This document shows, piece after piece, positions 1 through 7,826 of a DNA stretch of 64,000 bases. Within the stretch, counting starts at the first letter, position 1, and each line of letters starts with the position of its first letter. The translations under genes were made by a program, and so were the position numbers. The DNA is from JASHVB01 sp035523995 (GTDB lineage: Bacteria; Pseudomonadota; Alphaproteobacteria; Acetobacterales; Acetobacteraceae): positions 1 to 64,000 of the forward strand of contig DATKPQ010000116.1 in assembly GCA_035523995.1 (NCBI GenBank). Reading direction: 5' to 3'. The notes below the pieces were generated by a model. The model saw nothing but the letters and a program-made list of their open reading frames with translations. It had not been told where the DNA came from and ran no database searches.

Positions 1-254
1 GAGCGGATGCCGCCGCCCACGGTCAACGGTAAAAAGACCCGTGCTGCGGTGCGGGAGACCACGTCCAGGATCGTGTCGCGGTTCTCATGGCTGGCGGTGA
101 TGTCCAGGAAACACAGCTCGTCTGCACCCGCTGCGTCGTAGACCGCCGCTTGCTCGACCGGATCGCCGGCATCGCGCAATGAGACGAAATTCACGCCTTT
201 GACAACGCGGCCGTCCTTCACGTCCAGGCAGGGGATGACTCGGAGCTTCAACAT
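1..254 (-). CDS. hisF: Imidazole glycerol phosphate synthase cyclase subunit HisF (3' part missing)
   Basis: This is the N-terminal 84 codons of HisF; the gene runs off the left edge of the window. HisF makes imidazole glycerol phosphate and AICAR from PRFAR, using ammonia channelled from HisH. The start reads MLKLRVIPCLDVKDGRVVKG, the classic HisF beginning, with the catalytic Asp at residue 11, and a TVGGGIR phosphate-binding segment is visible near the cut. It lies 117 bp downstream of hisA and is the last visible gene of a minus-strand his operon. The ATG at 254 is well supported by family alignment. Confidence 0.95.
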   Translation of the reverse strand, partial: MLKLRVIPCLDVKDGRVVKGVNFVSLRDAGDPVEQAAVYDAAGADELCFLDITASHENRDTILDVVSRTAARVFLPLTVGGGIR

Positions 255-371
255 CGGTCGTTCACATAGACGGTGCCATCGTGTCGATGGCAAGCTTTTA
301 TCGCGGAAAGTTTTGAGACGTTTTCCTGCGGGATGGATGATCCGGTAAAGTTGTCCGGATATTGCCGGTGG

Positions 372-1106
372 TCACGAGGACAGCACGGCCAGCGCGACGG
401 CTGGATCGATCCGTCCGTCGTACAGCGCGCGGCCTACCACCACACCCGCAACGCCAGTTCCGGCGGCTGCTTGTTTCAGAGAAACAAGATCGTCCAGCCC
501 GCCGACCCCGCCCGACGCGATCACCGGTGTGGTCACGTGCCGGGCAAGCGCCACAGTTTGCGCGGCGTTCACGCCGCTCAGCATGCCGTCGCGGCTGATG
601 TCGGTGTAAATGATGGCCGCCACGCCTGCATCTTCGAAGCGGAGCGCAAGGTCGCGGGCGGTGAGCGTTGATGTTTCGGCCCATCCCTCGGTGGCAACGC
701 GTCCGTCGCGCGCGTCTATGCCGACGGCGACGCGGCCGGGGAAGGCGCGGCAGGCGTCGTGGACCAGCGCTGGATTTTTGGCTGCGGCGCTGCCCAGGAT
801 AACGCGGCTGATGCCGGCGGTGAGCCATGTCTCGATTCCGGCCATGTCGCGGATGCCGCCGCCGAGCTGCACCGGGATGCGGATAGCGGCGAGGATCGCA
901 CGGACGGCTTCATCGTTGACTGGGCGGCCGGCAAAGGCTCCGTTCAGGTCCACGACATGAAGCCAGGTAAAGCCGGCGTCCTGCCAGGCGCGAGCCTGTG
1001 CGGCGGGATCGTCGGCGTAAACCGTGGCCTGGTCCATTTCGCCGCGCCGGAGGCGGACGCACTTGCCGTCCTTCAGGTCGATGGCGGGGTAGAGGGTCAG
1101 AGGCAT
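372..1106 (-). CDS. hisA: ProFAR isomerase HisA
   Basis: The protein has 244 residues, the normal HisA length. It isomerises ProFAR to PRFAR in histidine synthesis with a beta/alpha-barrel fold. Visible hallmarks are YPAIDLKDGKCVRL at the N-terminus (catalytic Asp10), QLGGGIRD, the IYTDISRDG loop with the second catalytic Asp, and the ASGGVGGL phosphate loop. The frame is open further upstream, but that extension only translates the repeat at 1128-1283, so the ATG at 1106 next to MPLTLYPAID is the start. It is separated from the upstream GNAT gene by that repeat, and hisF follows. Confidence 0.97.
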   Translation of the reverse strand: MPLTLYPAIDLKDGKCVRLRRGEMDQATVYADDPAAQARAWQDAGFTWLHVVDLNGAFAGRPVNDEAVRAILAAIRIPVQLGGGIRDMAGIETWLTAGISRVILGSAAAKNPALVHDACRAFPGRVAVGIDARDGRVATEGWAETSTLTARDLALRFEDAGVAAIIYTDISRDGMLSGVNAAQTVALARHVTTPVIASGGVGGLDDLVSLKQAAAGTGVAGVVVGRALYDGRIDPAVALAVLSS

Positions 1107-1127
1107 GGGGCGTGGGCCTGCGCCAAT

Positions 1128-1283
1128 GTCATTCCGAGCGACGTGACGAAGCAGTCCTGGCCGTTGGGGCTGGCTGTGCGTTTGCACGAATGAGGTTGCT
1201 TCGTCGCGTCTGCACGAACGAGAGTGCTTTGTCGCTGCGCTCCTCGCAATGACATCAGGCCCGTCTTCGCTCCTCGCAATGAC
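1128..1283. repeat. Palindromic repeat cluster (GTCATTGCGAGG family), copy 1
   Basis: A degenerate left arm starts at 1128 (GTCATTCCGAGCGACGTGAC). At least two right arms end in CTCCTCGCAATGACATCA, at about 1254 and 1283. The cluster fills the gap between the GNAT gene and hisA inside the his operon, and the short third arm suggests local duplication. Confidence 0.85.
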
Positions 1284-1284
1284 A

Positions 1285-1857
1285 TCATGGGGTGCGTCCG
1301 CGCCGCGCGCGCAGGCGCTTGTAGTAATAAAAACCCCGAACGATCTGCCCGCGCACCAGGGCGTATTCGGGGTGTACGCCCCATCTGATGTAGCCCAGCG
1401 ACTCATACAGCCGGATCGCTGCTTCCTGCGTTTCGCGCACGTCCAGGTTCAGGATGTGGTAGCCGAGTTCGCGTGCCCGCTCCTCGACGCCCAGCGTCAG
1501 CATGCGGGCGAGGCCGTGGCCGCGGGCATAGGGCGCGACGTAGGAGTGCATGAGCTGCGCGGCGAAGGACTGCGCTTCATTGTTGCGCGGCGGCCGCACC
1601 AAATGCGCGGACCCGACCACTGTTCCGTCCAGTCTCGCAACGAACAGTTCGCGTTCCGGGACCAGCAGGACGCCGCGGAAATAGCTTTCCAGGGCACGGC
1701 GGCCGGGCGGGTTCACCCAGCCGAAGCCGCCGCCGTCGATGATGGCGGCGTGGGTCGCTTCGCAGAGCGCGTGCAGGTCATCGTCGGTGAACTCGACGAT
1801 CCGCTCCACAAAAAGCTGCGGTTCGGCGACGGGTTGTGGTTCCGGGATGCCGGACAT
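1285..1857 (-). CDS. GNAT-family N-acetyltransferase in the his operon
   Basis: The 190-residue protein carries a GNAT fold. An acetyl-CoA binding segment is seen around YVAPYARGHGLARML (V-x3-R-G-x-G-x-A pattern), followed by the typical tail NLDVRETQEAAIRLYESLGY. It presumably transfers an acetyl group to an amine, but the substrate cannot be read from sequence. The start at 1857 is four bases after the hisH stop, so the two are probably co-translated. It interrupts the usual hisH-hisA adjacency. A role in histidine synthesis is unproven. Confidence 0.88.
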   Translation of the reverse strand: MSGIPEPQPVAEPQLFVERIVEFTDDDLHALCEATHAAIIDGGGFGWVNPPGRRALESYFRGVLLVPERELFVARLDGTVVGSAHLVRPPRNNEAQSFAAQLMHSYVAPYARGHGLARMLTLGVEERARELGYHILNLDVRETQEAAIRLYESLGYIRWGVHPEYALVRGQIVRGFYYYKRLRARRGRTP

Positions 1858-1861
1858 CGGG

Positions 1862-2497
1862 TCAGGGCGCCCAGCGCAGGAAATTGGCCAGGATGTGCAG
1901 GCCGACCTCCTGGCTTTTCTCGACGTGGAACTGCGTGCCAGCGCGGTTGCCCGCCGCGACCATGGCGACAACCGGGCCGCCGTAGTCTGTGGTGGCGATG
2001 ACCTGGCGCGGGTCGCCACCCATGAGGGCGTAGCTGTGCACGAAGTAGGCGTGGTCGCCGGGTAGCAGCCCGTCCAGCAGGGGGTGCGCGCCGGGCGCGA
2101 AATCCAGCACGTTCCAGCCCATCTGCGGCAGGCGTAGGCCCGGGGCGGGCATTTCCGCGATGTCGCCCGGGATCCAGCCGAAGCCTGGGGTGACGAAATG
2201 CTCCAGGCCACGCTCTGCCATCAGTTGCATGCCGACGCAGATGCCCAGGAACGGATTGCCGCGGCCGGTTACCGTTTCGATCGCCTCGCGCATGCCGGAG
2301 ACTGCTTGCAGGCCGTGCATGCAGTCGGCGAAGGCGCCCTGGCCGGGCAACACCACACGGTCGGCGCGGGCGACGTAATCGGGGTCGGCGGTTACGGTGA
2401 TCTCGGCGGCCAGAGCGCAGCGCTCGGCGGCCAGCATCAGGCCGCGCGATGCCGAGGCGAGGTTGCCGCTGCCATAATCGACCACTGCGACCTTCAT
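1862..2497 (-). CDS. hisH: Imidazole glycerol phosphate synthase glutaminase subunit HisH
   Basis: This 211-residue class I glutamine amidotransferase supplies ammonia to HisF. The nucleophile Cys87 sits in GICVGMQLM, and the His-Glu of the triad is in FHVEKSQ near residue 190. The N-terminal VVDYGSGNL is typical of HisH. The ATG at 2497 overlaps the stop of the preceding DUF2628 gene (ATGA), indicating translational coupling. HisF, its partner, is two genes downstream. Confidence 0.97.
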   Translation of the reverse strand: MKVAVVDYGSGNLASASRGLMLAAERCALAAEITVTADPDYVARADRVVLPGQGAFADCMHGLQAVSGMREAIETVTGRGNPFLGICVGMQLMAERGLEHFVTPGFGWIPGDIAEMPAPGLRLPQMGWNVLDFAPGAHPLLDGLLPGDHAYFVHSYALMGGDPRQVIATTDYGGPVVAMVAAGNRAGTQFHVEKSQEVGLHILANFLRWAP

Positions 2498-2871
2498 CGC
2501 AGGGCTCCCGGCGGCAGGAACCGCGCGGCCAGTTCGGGGCGCCGTTCCAACACCATGCCGAGCGCCTCGGTTGCATCGCGCGCGCTGACGACCTCCTGCA
2601 GGACGAAGCCGCGGAGCCGGAGTGACCAGCGGCGCAGGTCGTTGCCGGAGAAGCCGAGCCACAGGCCAAGCGCCAGCAGCAGCGCGGATTGGGTAGGATC
2701 GGACGTCAGCGAGACGATCAGGATGGCAGTGGCCAGGACCAGGGCGGCCGGGACCCAGGCGTTGTGCACGGCCAGCCATAACGGGCCGAAGACCAGGGCG
2801 CCCCAGGAGAACCCTTCCCGCACCAGCACTGGCGCGGCGCCGTCGCGCACAAAGCCGGTCCAGAATTTCAC
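2494..2871 (-). CDS. DUF2628 small membrane protein in the his operon
   Basis: This is a 125-residue protein of the DUF2628 type. It opens with MKFWTGFVRDGAAP and a GFSWGALVFGPLWLA segment, then two hydrophobic helices (about residues 38-56 and 62-76), and ends in a soluble tail. The function of the family is unknown. Its GTG start at 2871 overlaps the hisB stop (GTGA) and its stop overlaps the hisH start (ATGA), so it is tightly embedded in the operon. From general knowledge, hisB-DUF2628-hisH order recurs in Rhodospirillales. Confidence 0.9.
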   Translation of the reverse strand: MKFWTGFVRDGAAPVLVREGFSWGALVFGPLWLAVHNAWVPAALVLATAILIVSLTSDPTQSALLLALGLWLGFSGNDLRRWSLRLRGFVLQEVVSARDATEALGMVLERRPELAARFLPPGALR

Positions 2872-3458
2872 AGCGCGCCTTTGGTCGAGGGGATCGCGTC
2901 CGCCGCGCGCGGATCGATCGCCGCCGCCATGCGCAGCGCCCGTGCCGCCGCCTTGAAGCAGGCCTCGGCGACGTGGTGGGCGTTGCGGCCCGCCCTTTGG
3001 TTAAGATGTAGCGTCACTGCCGCATTGGTGGCGAGCGCGCGGAAGAATTCCTCGAACAGTTCGGTGTCCATCTCCCCTATTTTGGGGCGTTCGAAGGTCA
3101 CATTCCAGACCAGGAACGGGCGGCCGGAGATATCCACCACCGATTCCGCCAGCGCTTCGTCCATCGGCACCAGCGCGTGGCCGAAGCGGGTGATGCCGCG
3201 CTTATCGTCCAGCGCCTGGGCGAAGGCGCGGCCCAGCACGATGCCGACATCCTCGGTGGTGTGATGGAAGTCGATATGCAGGTCGCCCTTGGCGCGGACG
3301 GTCAGGTCGAACAGGCCGTGGCGGGCGAAGGCGGTCAGCATGTGGTCGAGGAATCCGATGCCGGTGGCGATGTCAGCCGCTCCCGCGCCGTCGATGTCGA
3401 GGGTGAGGGTGATGTCGGTTTCCGAGGTCCGGCGGCTTAGAGTCGCGGTGCGGGCCAT
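2868..3458 (-). CDS. hisB: Imidazoleglycerol-phosphate dehydratase HisB
   Basis: The 196-residue enzyme is the monofunctional IGPD form, without the N-terminal phosphatase of enteric HisB. It dehydrates imidazole glycerol phosphate to imidazole acetol phosphate. Metal-binding motifs are clear: GFLDHMLTAFARHG, DFHHTTEDVGI and NAHHVAEACFKA. The ATG at 3458 gives MARTATLSRRTSETDI, matching the family start; the longer open frame upstream has no homology. This appears to be the first gene of the operon. Confidence 0.97.
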   Translation of the reverse strand: MARTATLSRRTSETDITLTLDIDGAGAADIATGIGFLDHMLTAFARHGLFDLTVRAKGDLHIDFHHTTEDVGIVLGRAFAQALDDKRGITRFGHALVPMDEALAESVVDISGRPFLVWNVTFERPKIGEMDTELFEEFFRALATNAAVTLHLNQRAGRNAHHVAEACFKAAARALRMAAAIDPRAADAIPSTKGAL

Positions 3459-3728
3459 GATGGGGGTCCCACTAGCCCGGCGGGGGGCGGCGGTCCAGCG
3501 GGAAGGGAACGTGAGAGAGCCCGGGCGGCATTTGCCTCGGGCCTTGAGGCCGATGAACCTGACGATCAAGGGTAACCGGTGTCGCGCAGGTGCGGCATGC
3601 AGCAAAATAAGCCAGGTCACCACAGATTTCGTAGATGACACAGATTAAGGCGCGGATTGTTTGCGGCCGGCCTGTGCAGGCCTGCAGATCAATCCTGACG
3701 AGGTTGGGTTGCCAGAGCTACAGAAGAT
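3459..3728. other. Region upstream of hisB
   Basis: About 270 bp with no credible gene. It should hold the his operon promoter. A short motif near 3616-3660 (ACCACAGATT, then GATGACACAGATTAAGGCG) resembles low-complexity 'acagatgacacagat' dispersed repeats seen in many bacterial genomes. I could not identify an operator. Confidence 0.4.
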
Positions 3729-4109
3729 CTACGACCAGCGTGCATCCGACGGTGCGTCGCCATTTTCGGGGCGGCTGAGCAGATGGCTGGCGATGAGCCG
3801 GAAAAGGTCGCCGTCCAGCGGGGACATGGCCATGAATCCGTGTTCTGAAAAGAAAATATGGAATCGCTTTCCGCAGGCTCTGCATCCGCATGCAAATCGC
3901 CGGGCGCGTACTGCTGGTTGAATGTGTTGCCCTCGAACGCGAGGTCGAAGGTAGCGCGGATCGTGCTGTGCGCACCCTCGGCACGGATCAGCCGAGGCGT
4001 CGAGACTAGCTCCAGCCTTCCGTCCGGGCGCGACAGCACCGCCCGGACCGCCGAGGGATCGTGCGACAGCGTGTCCTGGTTGTTGGGCGCGGACGGTTCG
4101 GAGCCTTCC
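3729..4109 (-). pseudogene. FAD-dependent monooxygenase remnant (frameshifted fragment)
   Basis: Two minus-strand frames join into a piece of a PF01494-type FAD monooxygenase. Upstream the frame reads RLELVSTPRLIRAEGAHSTI, then FEGNTFNQQYAPGDLHADAE. After a +1/-1 shift near 3860-3880 the other frame continues FHIFFSEHGFMAMSPLDGDL with FRLIASH. These match the region after the second nucleotide-binding motif of such enzymes (GADGARSTVR, then PLPGGRFRLI). The N-terminal FAD-binding GXGXXG part and the C-terminus are absent. The upstream edge abuts a repeat copy at 4110-4150. Confidence 0.7.
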
Positions 4110-4150
4110 ACGAACGAGGTTGCTCCGTGGCTGCGCGCCTCGCAATGACA
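4110..4150. repeat. Palindromic repeat, single right arm
   Basis: A right-hand arm only: CGAACGAGGTTGCTCCGTGG, then a GCGCCTCGCAATGAC ending. It lies exactly at the upstream break of the FAD monooxygenase remnant. Confidence 0.8.
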
Positions 4151-4342
4151 TGGGGCGGGTGGGAGCGAGCCTTGCCAGACAGAACGACCTGGCCGGTGCA
4201 GAGTTCAGTTGAAGCTGCACAAGCGTAGCGACCGAGGGCTGGCGTGCTCCGGGGGCCGGCCTGTTGCGCATACCTGATAGAGGCGCGATGTTCGCGGCCG
4301 CCCAACGAAACTGAGACGATCAGCCAGACCAGGAGCCAACCG

Positions 4343-5110
4343 GTGGCGGCCATCAAGCTCTACGCCTTTACGTGCGGCACGGTGACCGGCGACTTTGGGC
4401 GGCTGATGGAAGGCGGCGAGGGTGACATTACCGTTCCCATTCCGGTGCTCCTGATCGAGCATTCGAAGGGGCTGGCCTTGTTCGACACCGGCATGCACCC
4501 TGATTGCCAGCGTGATCCAGAGGCACGGCTTGGTGCGCGACTGGCGGGTCTGTTCCGGATCGGCTTTCAACCCGGCGAAGAGGTGAGTGCGCAGCTCGAA
4601 AAGGTCGGCCGAGACGCGGAGAAGATCGACCTTGTCATCAACTCGCATTTTCACTTCGATCACGTCGGCGGCAACGCTTTGATTCCCAACGCGACGATGC
4701 TGGTTCAACGCGACGAATGGGAAGCCGGTATGAATGGCGATCTCGCGTCGGGCCATGGCTACAATCGGCGCGACTTCGACCTTGGTCACAAAGTGCGTCT
4801 TCTCGACGGCGAGCACGATGTGTTCGGCGACGGTTCGGTGGTGTGCTTGCCAACGCCCGGTCACACCGTGGGGCATCAATCATTGCGGGTGCAGCTGGAG
4901 GGCGGCGATGTCGTGTTGGCGGCTGATGCCTGCTATTTCTGCCAGACCCTGCGAGAGCGCCGATTGCCGCGCCACGTGCATGACCGTGAGGCAATGCTCG
5001 CATCGCTCGATCGGCTTGAAGCACTGGAGCAAGCGGGAGCACGCGTCTTCTTCGGCCACGATCCCACCTTTTGGAACACCGTGCCGAAAGCGCCCGGTGC
5101 CATTGCATGA
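4343..5110 (+). CDS. MBL-fold metallo-hydrolase, AHL-lactonase-like (AttM/AiiA type)
   Basis: The 255-residue protein has the metallo-beta-lactamase fold. The zinc motif HFHFDHVGG lies near residue 102, PTPGHTVGHQ supplies the next His, and AADACYF supplies the bridging Asp. The closest general resemblance is to N-acyl homoserine lactonase-type enzymes, with a short N-terminus and an N-terminal FDTGMH loop. True lactonase activity is not shown by sequence alone. I chose the GTG at 4343 because AGGAG lies 8 bases before it and the frame upstream lacks family similarity. No signal peptide is visible, so it is probably cytoplasmic. Confidence 0.88.
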   Translation: MAAIKLYAFTCGTVTGDFGRLMEGGEGDITVPIPVLLIEHSKGLALFDTGMHPDCQRDPEARLGARLAGLFRIGFQPGEEVSAQLEKVGRDAEKIDLVINSHFHFDHVGGNALIPNATMLVQRDEWEAGMNGDLASGHGYNRRDFDLGHKVRLLDGEHDVFGDGSVVCLPTPGHTVGHQSLRVQLEGGDVVLAADACYFCQTLRERRLPRHVHDREAMLASLDRLEALEQAGARVFFGHDPTFWNTVPKAPGAIA

Positions 5111-5380
5111 ACCATCGTGGTTCGGCCACGGTAGCAACGATCAGCGTTTACCTGCGCCCGTCCGTTTTGCGAGTTGACCACCGGCCAGTTCGGGCGACTC
5201 GCGACTGGATGAAACTGCGCGCGACGACGCAAGGATCGTACGTTTTGATCCCTTGCCCTACCTTGGTCCGCTGCGCGGCCCAAGCCTGCAAGGGGAGAGG
5301 GAGGCCTTGTTGCTTGAGCAGGCTGCAAGCACCTGCTTCAGCGTGGAGGCGTTTGTAAGACATGCCTTCTGGCCAATGAC

Positions 5381-6289
5381 TCATTCATGGTCGCCCTTGC
5401 CCAACCCCACGTTCAGCTCCGCGCCCAGCAGAGCGGCATAGGCCGAGACATAGAACCACAGCATGACGCCAACCACGGTCCCCAACGGCCCGTAGGTCAC
5501 GCCGAAGGTGCTGATATGGCCCACATACCAGGACAGCAGCAGCGAGGCGATCAGCCACAGGACGGTAGCGAGGACGACGCCGGGCAGTGTCGGCTCCGTT
5601 GGCGGCGGGTGGCGCGTCGGGCCAAGCCGGTAGAACACCGCCAGCGAGGCGCCGAACAAGCCCACCAAGAGCAACATGGCGGCCACGTGCAACAGGCCGC
5701 CGCTGTAGCGCGAGAGGCCGAGGAAGCTCAGCACGGCGGGAATGAACACGAGCAACGCGATGGCCAAAGACGTCACAAGAGTGATTGCCATCGTCATCGC
5801 CAGCCCGACGAGTTGGAATTTCAGGTAACTGCGTTGTTCCTTCAGGTTGTGCGCGACGTTCAGCGCCGACAATGCGGAACGCGTGCCTGTGGCGGAGCTC
5901 CAGAAGGTGATGATGGAGCTGACGGCCAGCCCGAGGCTGAGACTGGCTGGTGGTGCGGTGACCAGGTGGCGGACACGGTCGTTGATAAGTTCGAAAGCCG
6001 GGGCTGGCACGATGTGCTGCAGCACCAGCAATTGTTGCTCCACCTCCTGCGGATTGAAGATCAGGCCATAGACGGAGATCAGCAGGCTGATCGCGGGGAA
6101 AAGGGCGAGCGTGGCGTAGAAGGCGCAGCCTGCGGCGGCGAGCGACATGCGGTCGGTAATGCTGTCGCGCACGGCGCCGAGCACGCTCGAGCGCCAGCGG
6201 CGCCAGGCGGCGAACTTACGCCGGCGGCGGTGGCGGGTACCGGGCCGGTTTGCGTGGTGCGCCAGGCTGGGTGGTTCGCGGTCTGCCAT
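5381..6289 (-). CDS. YihY/UPF0761 family inner-membrane protein
   Basis: The 302-residue protein begins with a basic cytoplasmic tail (about 45 residues). The YihY/BrkB-type core follows: MSLAAAGCAFYATLALFPAI, then about five further hydrophobic helices. The conserved YGPLGTVVGVMLWFYVSAYA and LLGAELN segments sit near the end. The family was once mis-annotated as ribonuclease BN; its real function is unknown. It is transcribed alone, convergent with the metallo-hydrolase gene; the 270 bp between them contain no recognisable gene. Confidence 0.92.
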   Translation of the reverse strand: MADREPPSLAHHANRPGTRHRRRRKFAAWRRWRSSVLGAVRDSITDRMSLAAAGCAFYATLALFPAISLLISVYGLIFNPQEVEQQLLVLQHIVPAPAFELINDRVRHLVTAPPASLSLGLAVSSIITFWSSATGTRSALSALNVAHNLKEQRSYLKFQLVGLAMTMAITLVTSLAIALLVFIPAVLSFLGLSRYSGGLLHVAAMLLLVGLFGASLAVFYRLGPTRHPPPTEPTLPGVVLATVLWLIASLLLSWYVGHISTFGVTYGPLGTVVGVMLWFYVSAYAALLGAELNVGLGKGDHE

Positions 6290-6580
6290 GTTCGCTCTTG
6301 AAGCTGATTTGTAACGCGTAGCGCAGCAGGGGGATGCGACGGCACTGCCGCCGTATGGGGCAGATTTTTGAGTTTCCAGGGAAATTTCCTATTGCACCAG
6401 GGGGGCAAGGGTCCTATGTGGCCCCTCACGCAGCAACGCACGTGCCTCTGGCCCCTCGTGGTTACGCAACGACGTCAAGCGTTCTGGCAACTCGCTTAGG
6501 TCGCTGGTTCGTTCGACCGTTTCGTCAACTCCGCTCATCGCCTGGATAGGTGAGCGTTTCAGGAAGGGGGGGCCGGTGCG
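6290..6580. other. Divergent intergenic region between yihY-like gene and decarboxylase
   Basis: About 290 bp between divergently transcribed genes, so it should hold both promoters. I recognised no operator or RNA. A purine-rich ribosome-binding stretch (AGGAAGGGGGGG) stands just before the decarboxylase ATG at 6581. Confidence 0.4.
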
Positions 6581-7711
6581 ATGACACCCAAAATCGCCCG
6601 TTTTCTCGCAGAGCAACTGCCGGCAACGCCGTGCCTGGTGCTCGACGTCGATCGCGTGGAAGCGAATTTCTGCGCGTTGCAGCGCGCGCTGCCGCTAGCG
6701 CGCATCTTCTATGCCGTGAAGGCCAATCCCGCTGCTCCGGTGCTGGAGCGGTTGGTGACGCTTGCTTCGAATTTCGATGCGGCGAGCTGGGAGGAGGTGC
6801 AGGCCTGCCTCGAGGCCGGCGCGCAGCCGGAGGCGATCAGTTTCGGCAATACCATAAAGAAAGTGTCGGCGATTCAGCGCGCGTTCGAACGCGGCGTGTC
6901 GCTGTACGCTTTCGATTCCGCTGAAGAGTTGGCGAAGCTGGCGAAGCATGCGCCGGGTGCGCGTGTCTATTGCCGGCTGCTGGTGGAGAACAAGGGCGCG
7001 GATTGGCCGCTGTCGCGCAAGTTCGGCACGACGATCGAGCATGCGCGGGAGCTGATGCTGCGTGCCGGCGATTTGGGGCTGGATCCGTATGGGTTGTCGT
7101 TCCATGTCGGCAGCCAGCAGACTTCCACGCACGCCTATGAAGCAGCGATCGGCAAGGTCGCCATGCTGTTCACCGACCTGACCGAGGCTGGCGTGAACCT
7201 GCGCATGATGAATCTGGGCGGCGGTTTCCCCACGCGCTATCGCGATGCAGTGCCGGAGATCGACACGTTCGGCGACGCGATCATGCGGGCGATGACGGCG
7301 CATTTCGGCAATGCGCTGCCGGAGATTTTGATTGAGCCGGGGCGGTTCATTGTCGGGGATGCCGGCTTGGTGTCGGCGGAGGTCGTGCTGGTGAGCCGGC
7401 GTGATCCGAAGGATCCGGTGCGGTGGGTGTATCTGGATATCGGGCGTTTCGGCGGGCTGGCGGAAACCGAAGGCGAGGCGATGAAGTATCGGATCGTCAC
7501 CCCGCATGACGGCTCGAAGATGGGGCCGGTGGCGATTGCCGGCCCGACCTGCGACGGCGCCGACATTCTGTATGAGAAGTCGAATTACCGCTTGCCGCTG
7601 GCGCTGAGCTCGGGCGATCGGGTGGAGCTGCTGTCCACGGGTGCGTACGTGACGACGTATGCCAGCCAGCGGTTCAATGGGTTCGCGCCGTTGGCGGAGC
7701 ATTATCTGTAG
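6581..7711 (+). CDS. Type III PLP-dependent ornithine/lysine decarboxylase
   Basis: The 376-residue protein is a fold-type III (alanine-racemase-like) decarboxylase of the eukaryotic-ODC type. The PLP lysine lies in IFYAVKANP near residue 48. SFHVGSQQ and the glycine-rich NLGGGFPTRY phosphate loop follow, then EPGRFIV. The cross-subunit catalytic cysteine is in GPTCDGAD. It would make putrescine from ornithine, and possibly cadaverine from lysine as known alphaproteobacterial homologues do. A strong ribosome-binding site precedes the ATG. The gene is followed by an MFS exporter-like gene on the same strand, 115 bp away. Confidence 0.92.
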   Translation: MTPKIARFLAEQLPATPCLVLDVDRVEANFCALQRALPLARIFYAVKANPAAPVLERLVTLASNFDAASWEEVQACLEAGAQPEAISFGNTIKKVSAIQRAFERGVSLYAFDSAEELAKLAKHAPGARVYCRLLVENKGADWPLSRKFGTTIEHARELMLRAGDLGLDPYGLSFHVGSQQTSTHAYEAAIGKVAMLFTDLTEAGVNLRMMNLGGGFPTRYRDAVPEIDTFGDAIMRAMTAHFGNALPEILIEPGRFIVGDAGLVSAEVVLVSRRDPKDPVRWVYLDIGRFGGLAETEGEAMKYRIVTPHDGSKMGPVAIAGPTCDGADILYEKSNYRLPLALSSGDRVELLSTGAYVTTYASQRFNGFAPLAEHYL

Positions 7712-7800
7712 GACTTGGCCGCTTCCGTACGCGCTGTGGGTTTGGGAGAGGTCAAGACAGTGCTTACCGGCCCGATCACCCTCGACACTTCGTGTCTCGA

Positions 7801-7823
7801 CCTCTCCCGCTCCGCGGGAGAGG
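7801..7823. repeat. Perfect 10-bp stem / 3-nt loop hairpin over an MFS ribosome-binding site
   Basis: The arms CCTCTCCCGC and GCGGGAGAGG flank a TCC loop. The right arm contains the GGGAGAGG that would serve as Shine-Dalgarno for the ATG at 7827. It has no U-tract, so a rho-independent terminator is unlikely. A similar half (TTGGGAGAGGTCAAGACA) is at 7742-7760, with its complement at 7796-7809. Confidence 0.7.
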
Positions 7824-7826
7824 TTA

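Noticed and set aside
7801..7823. Hairpin as a rho-independent terminator for the decarboxylase gene
   Set aside because: There is no U-tract after the stem; the sequence continues into a start codon.
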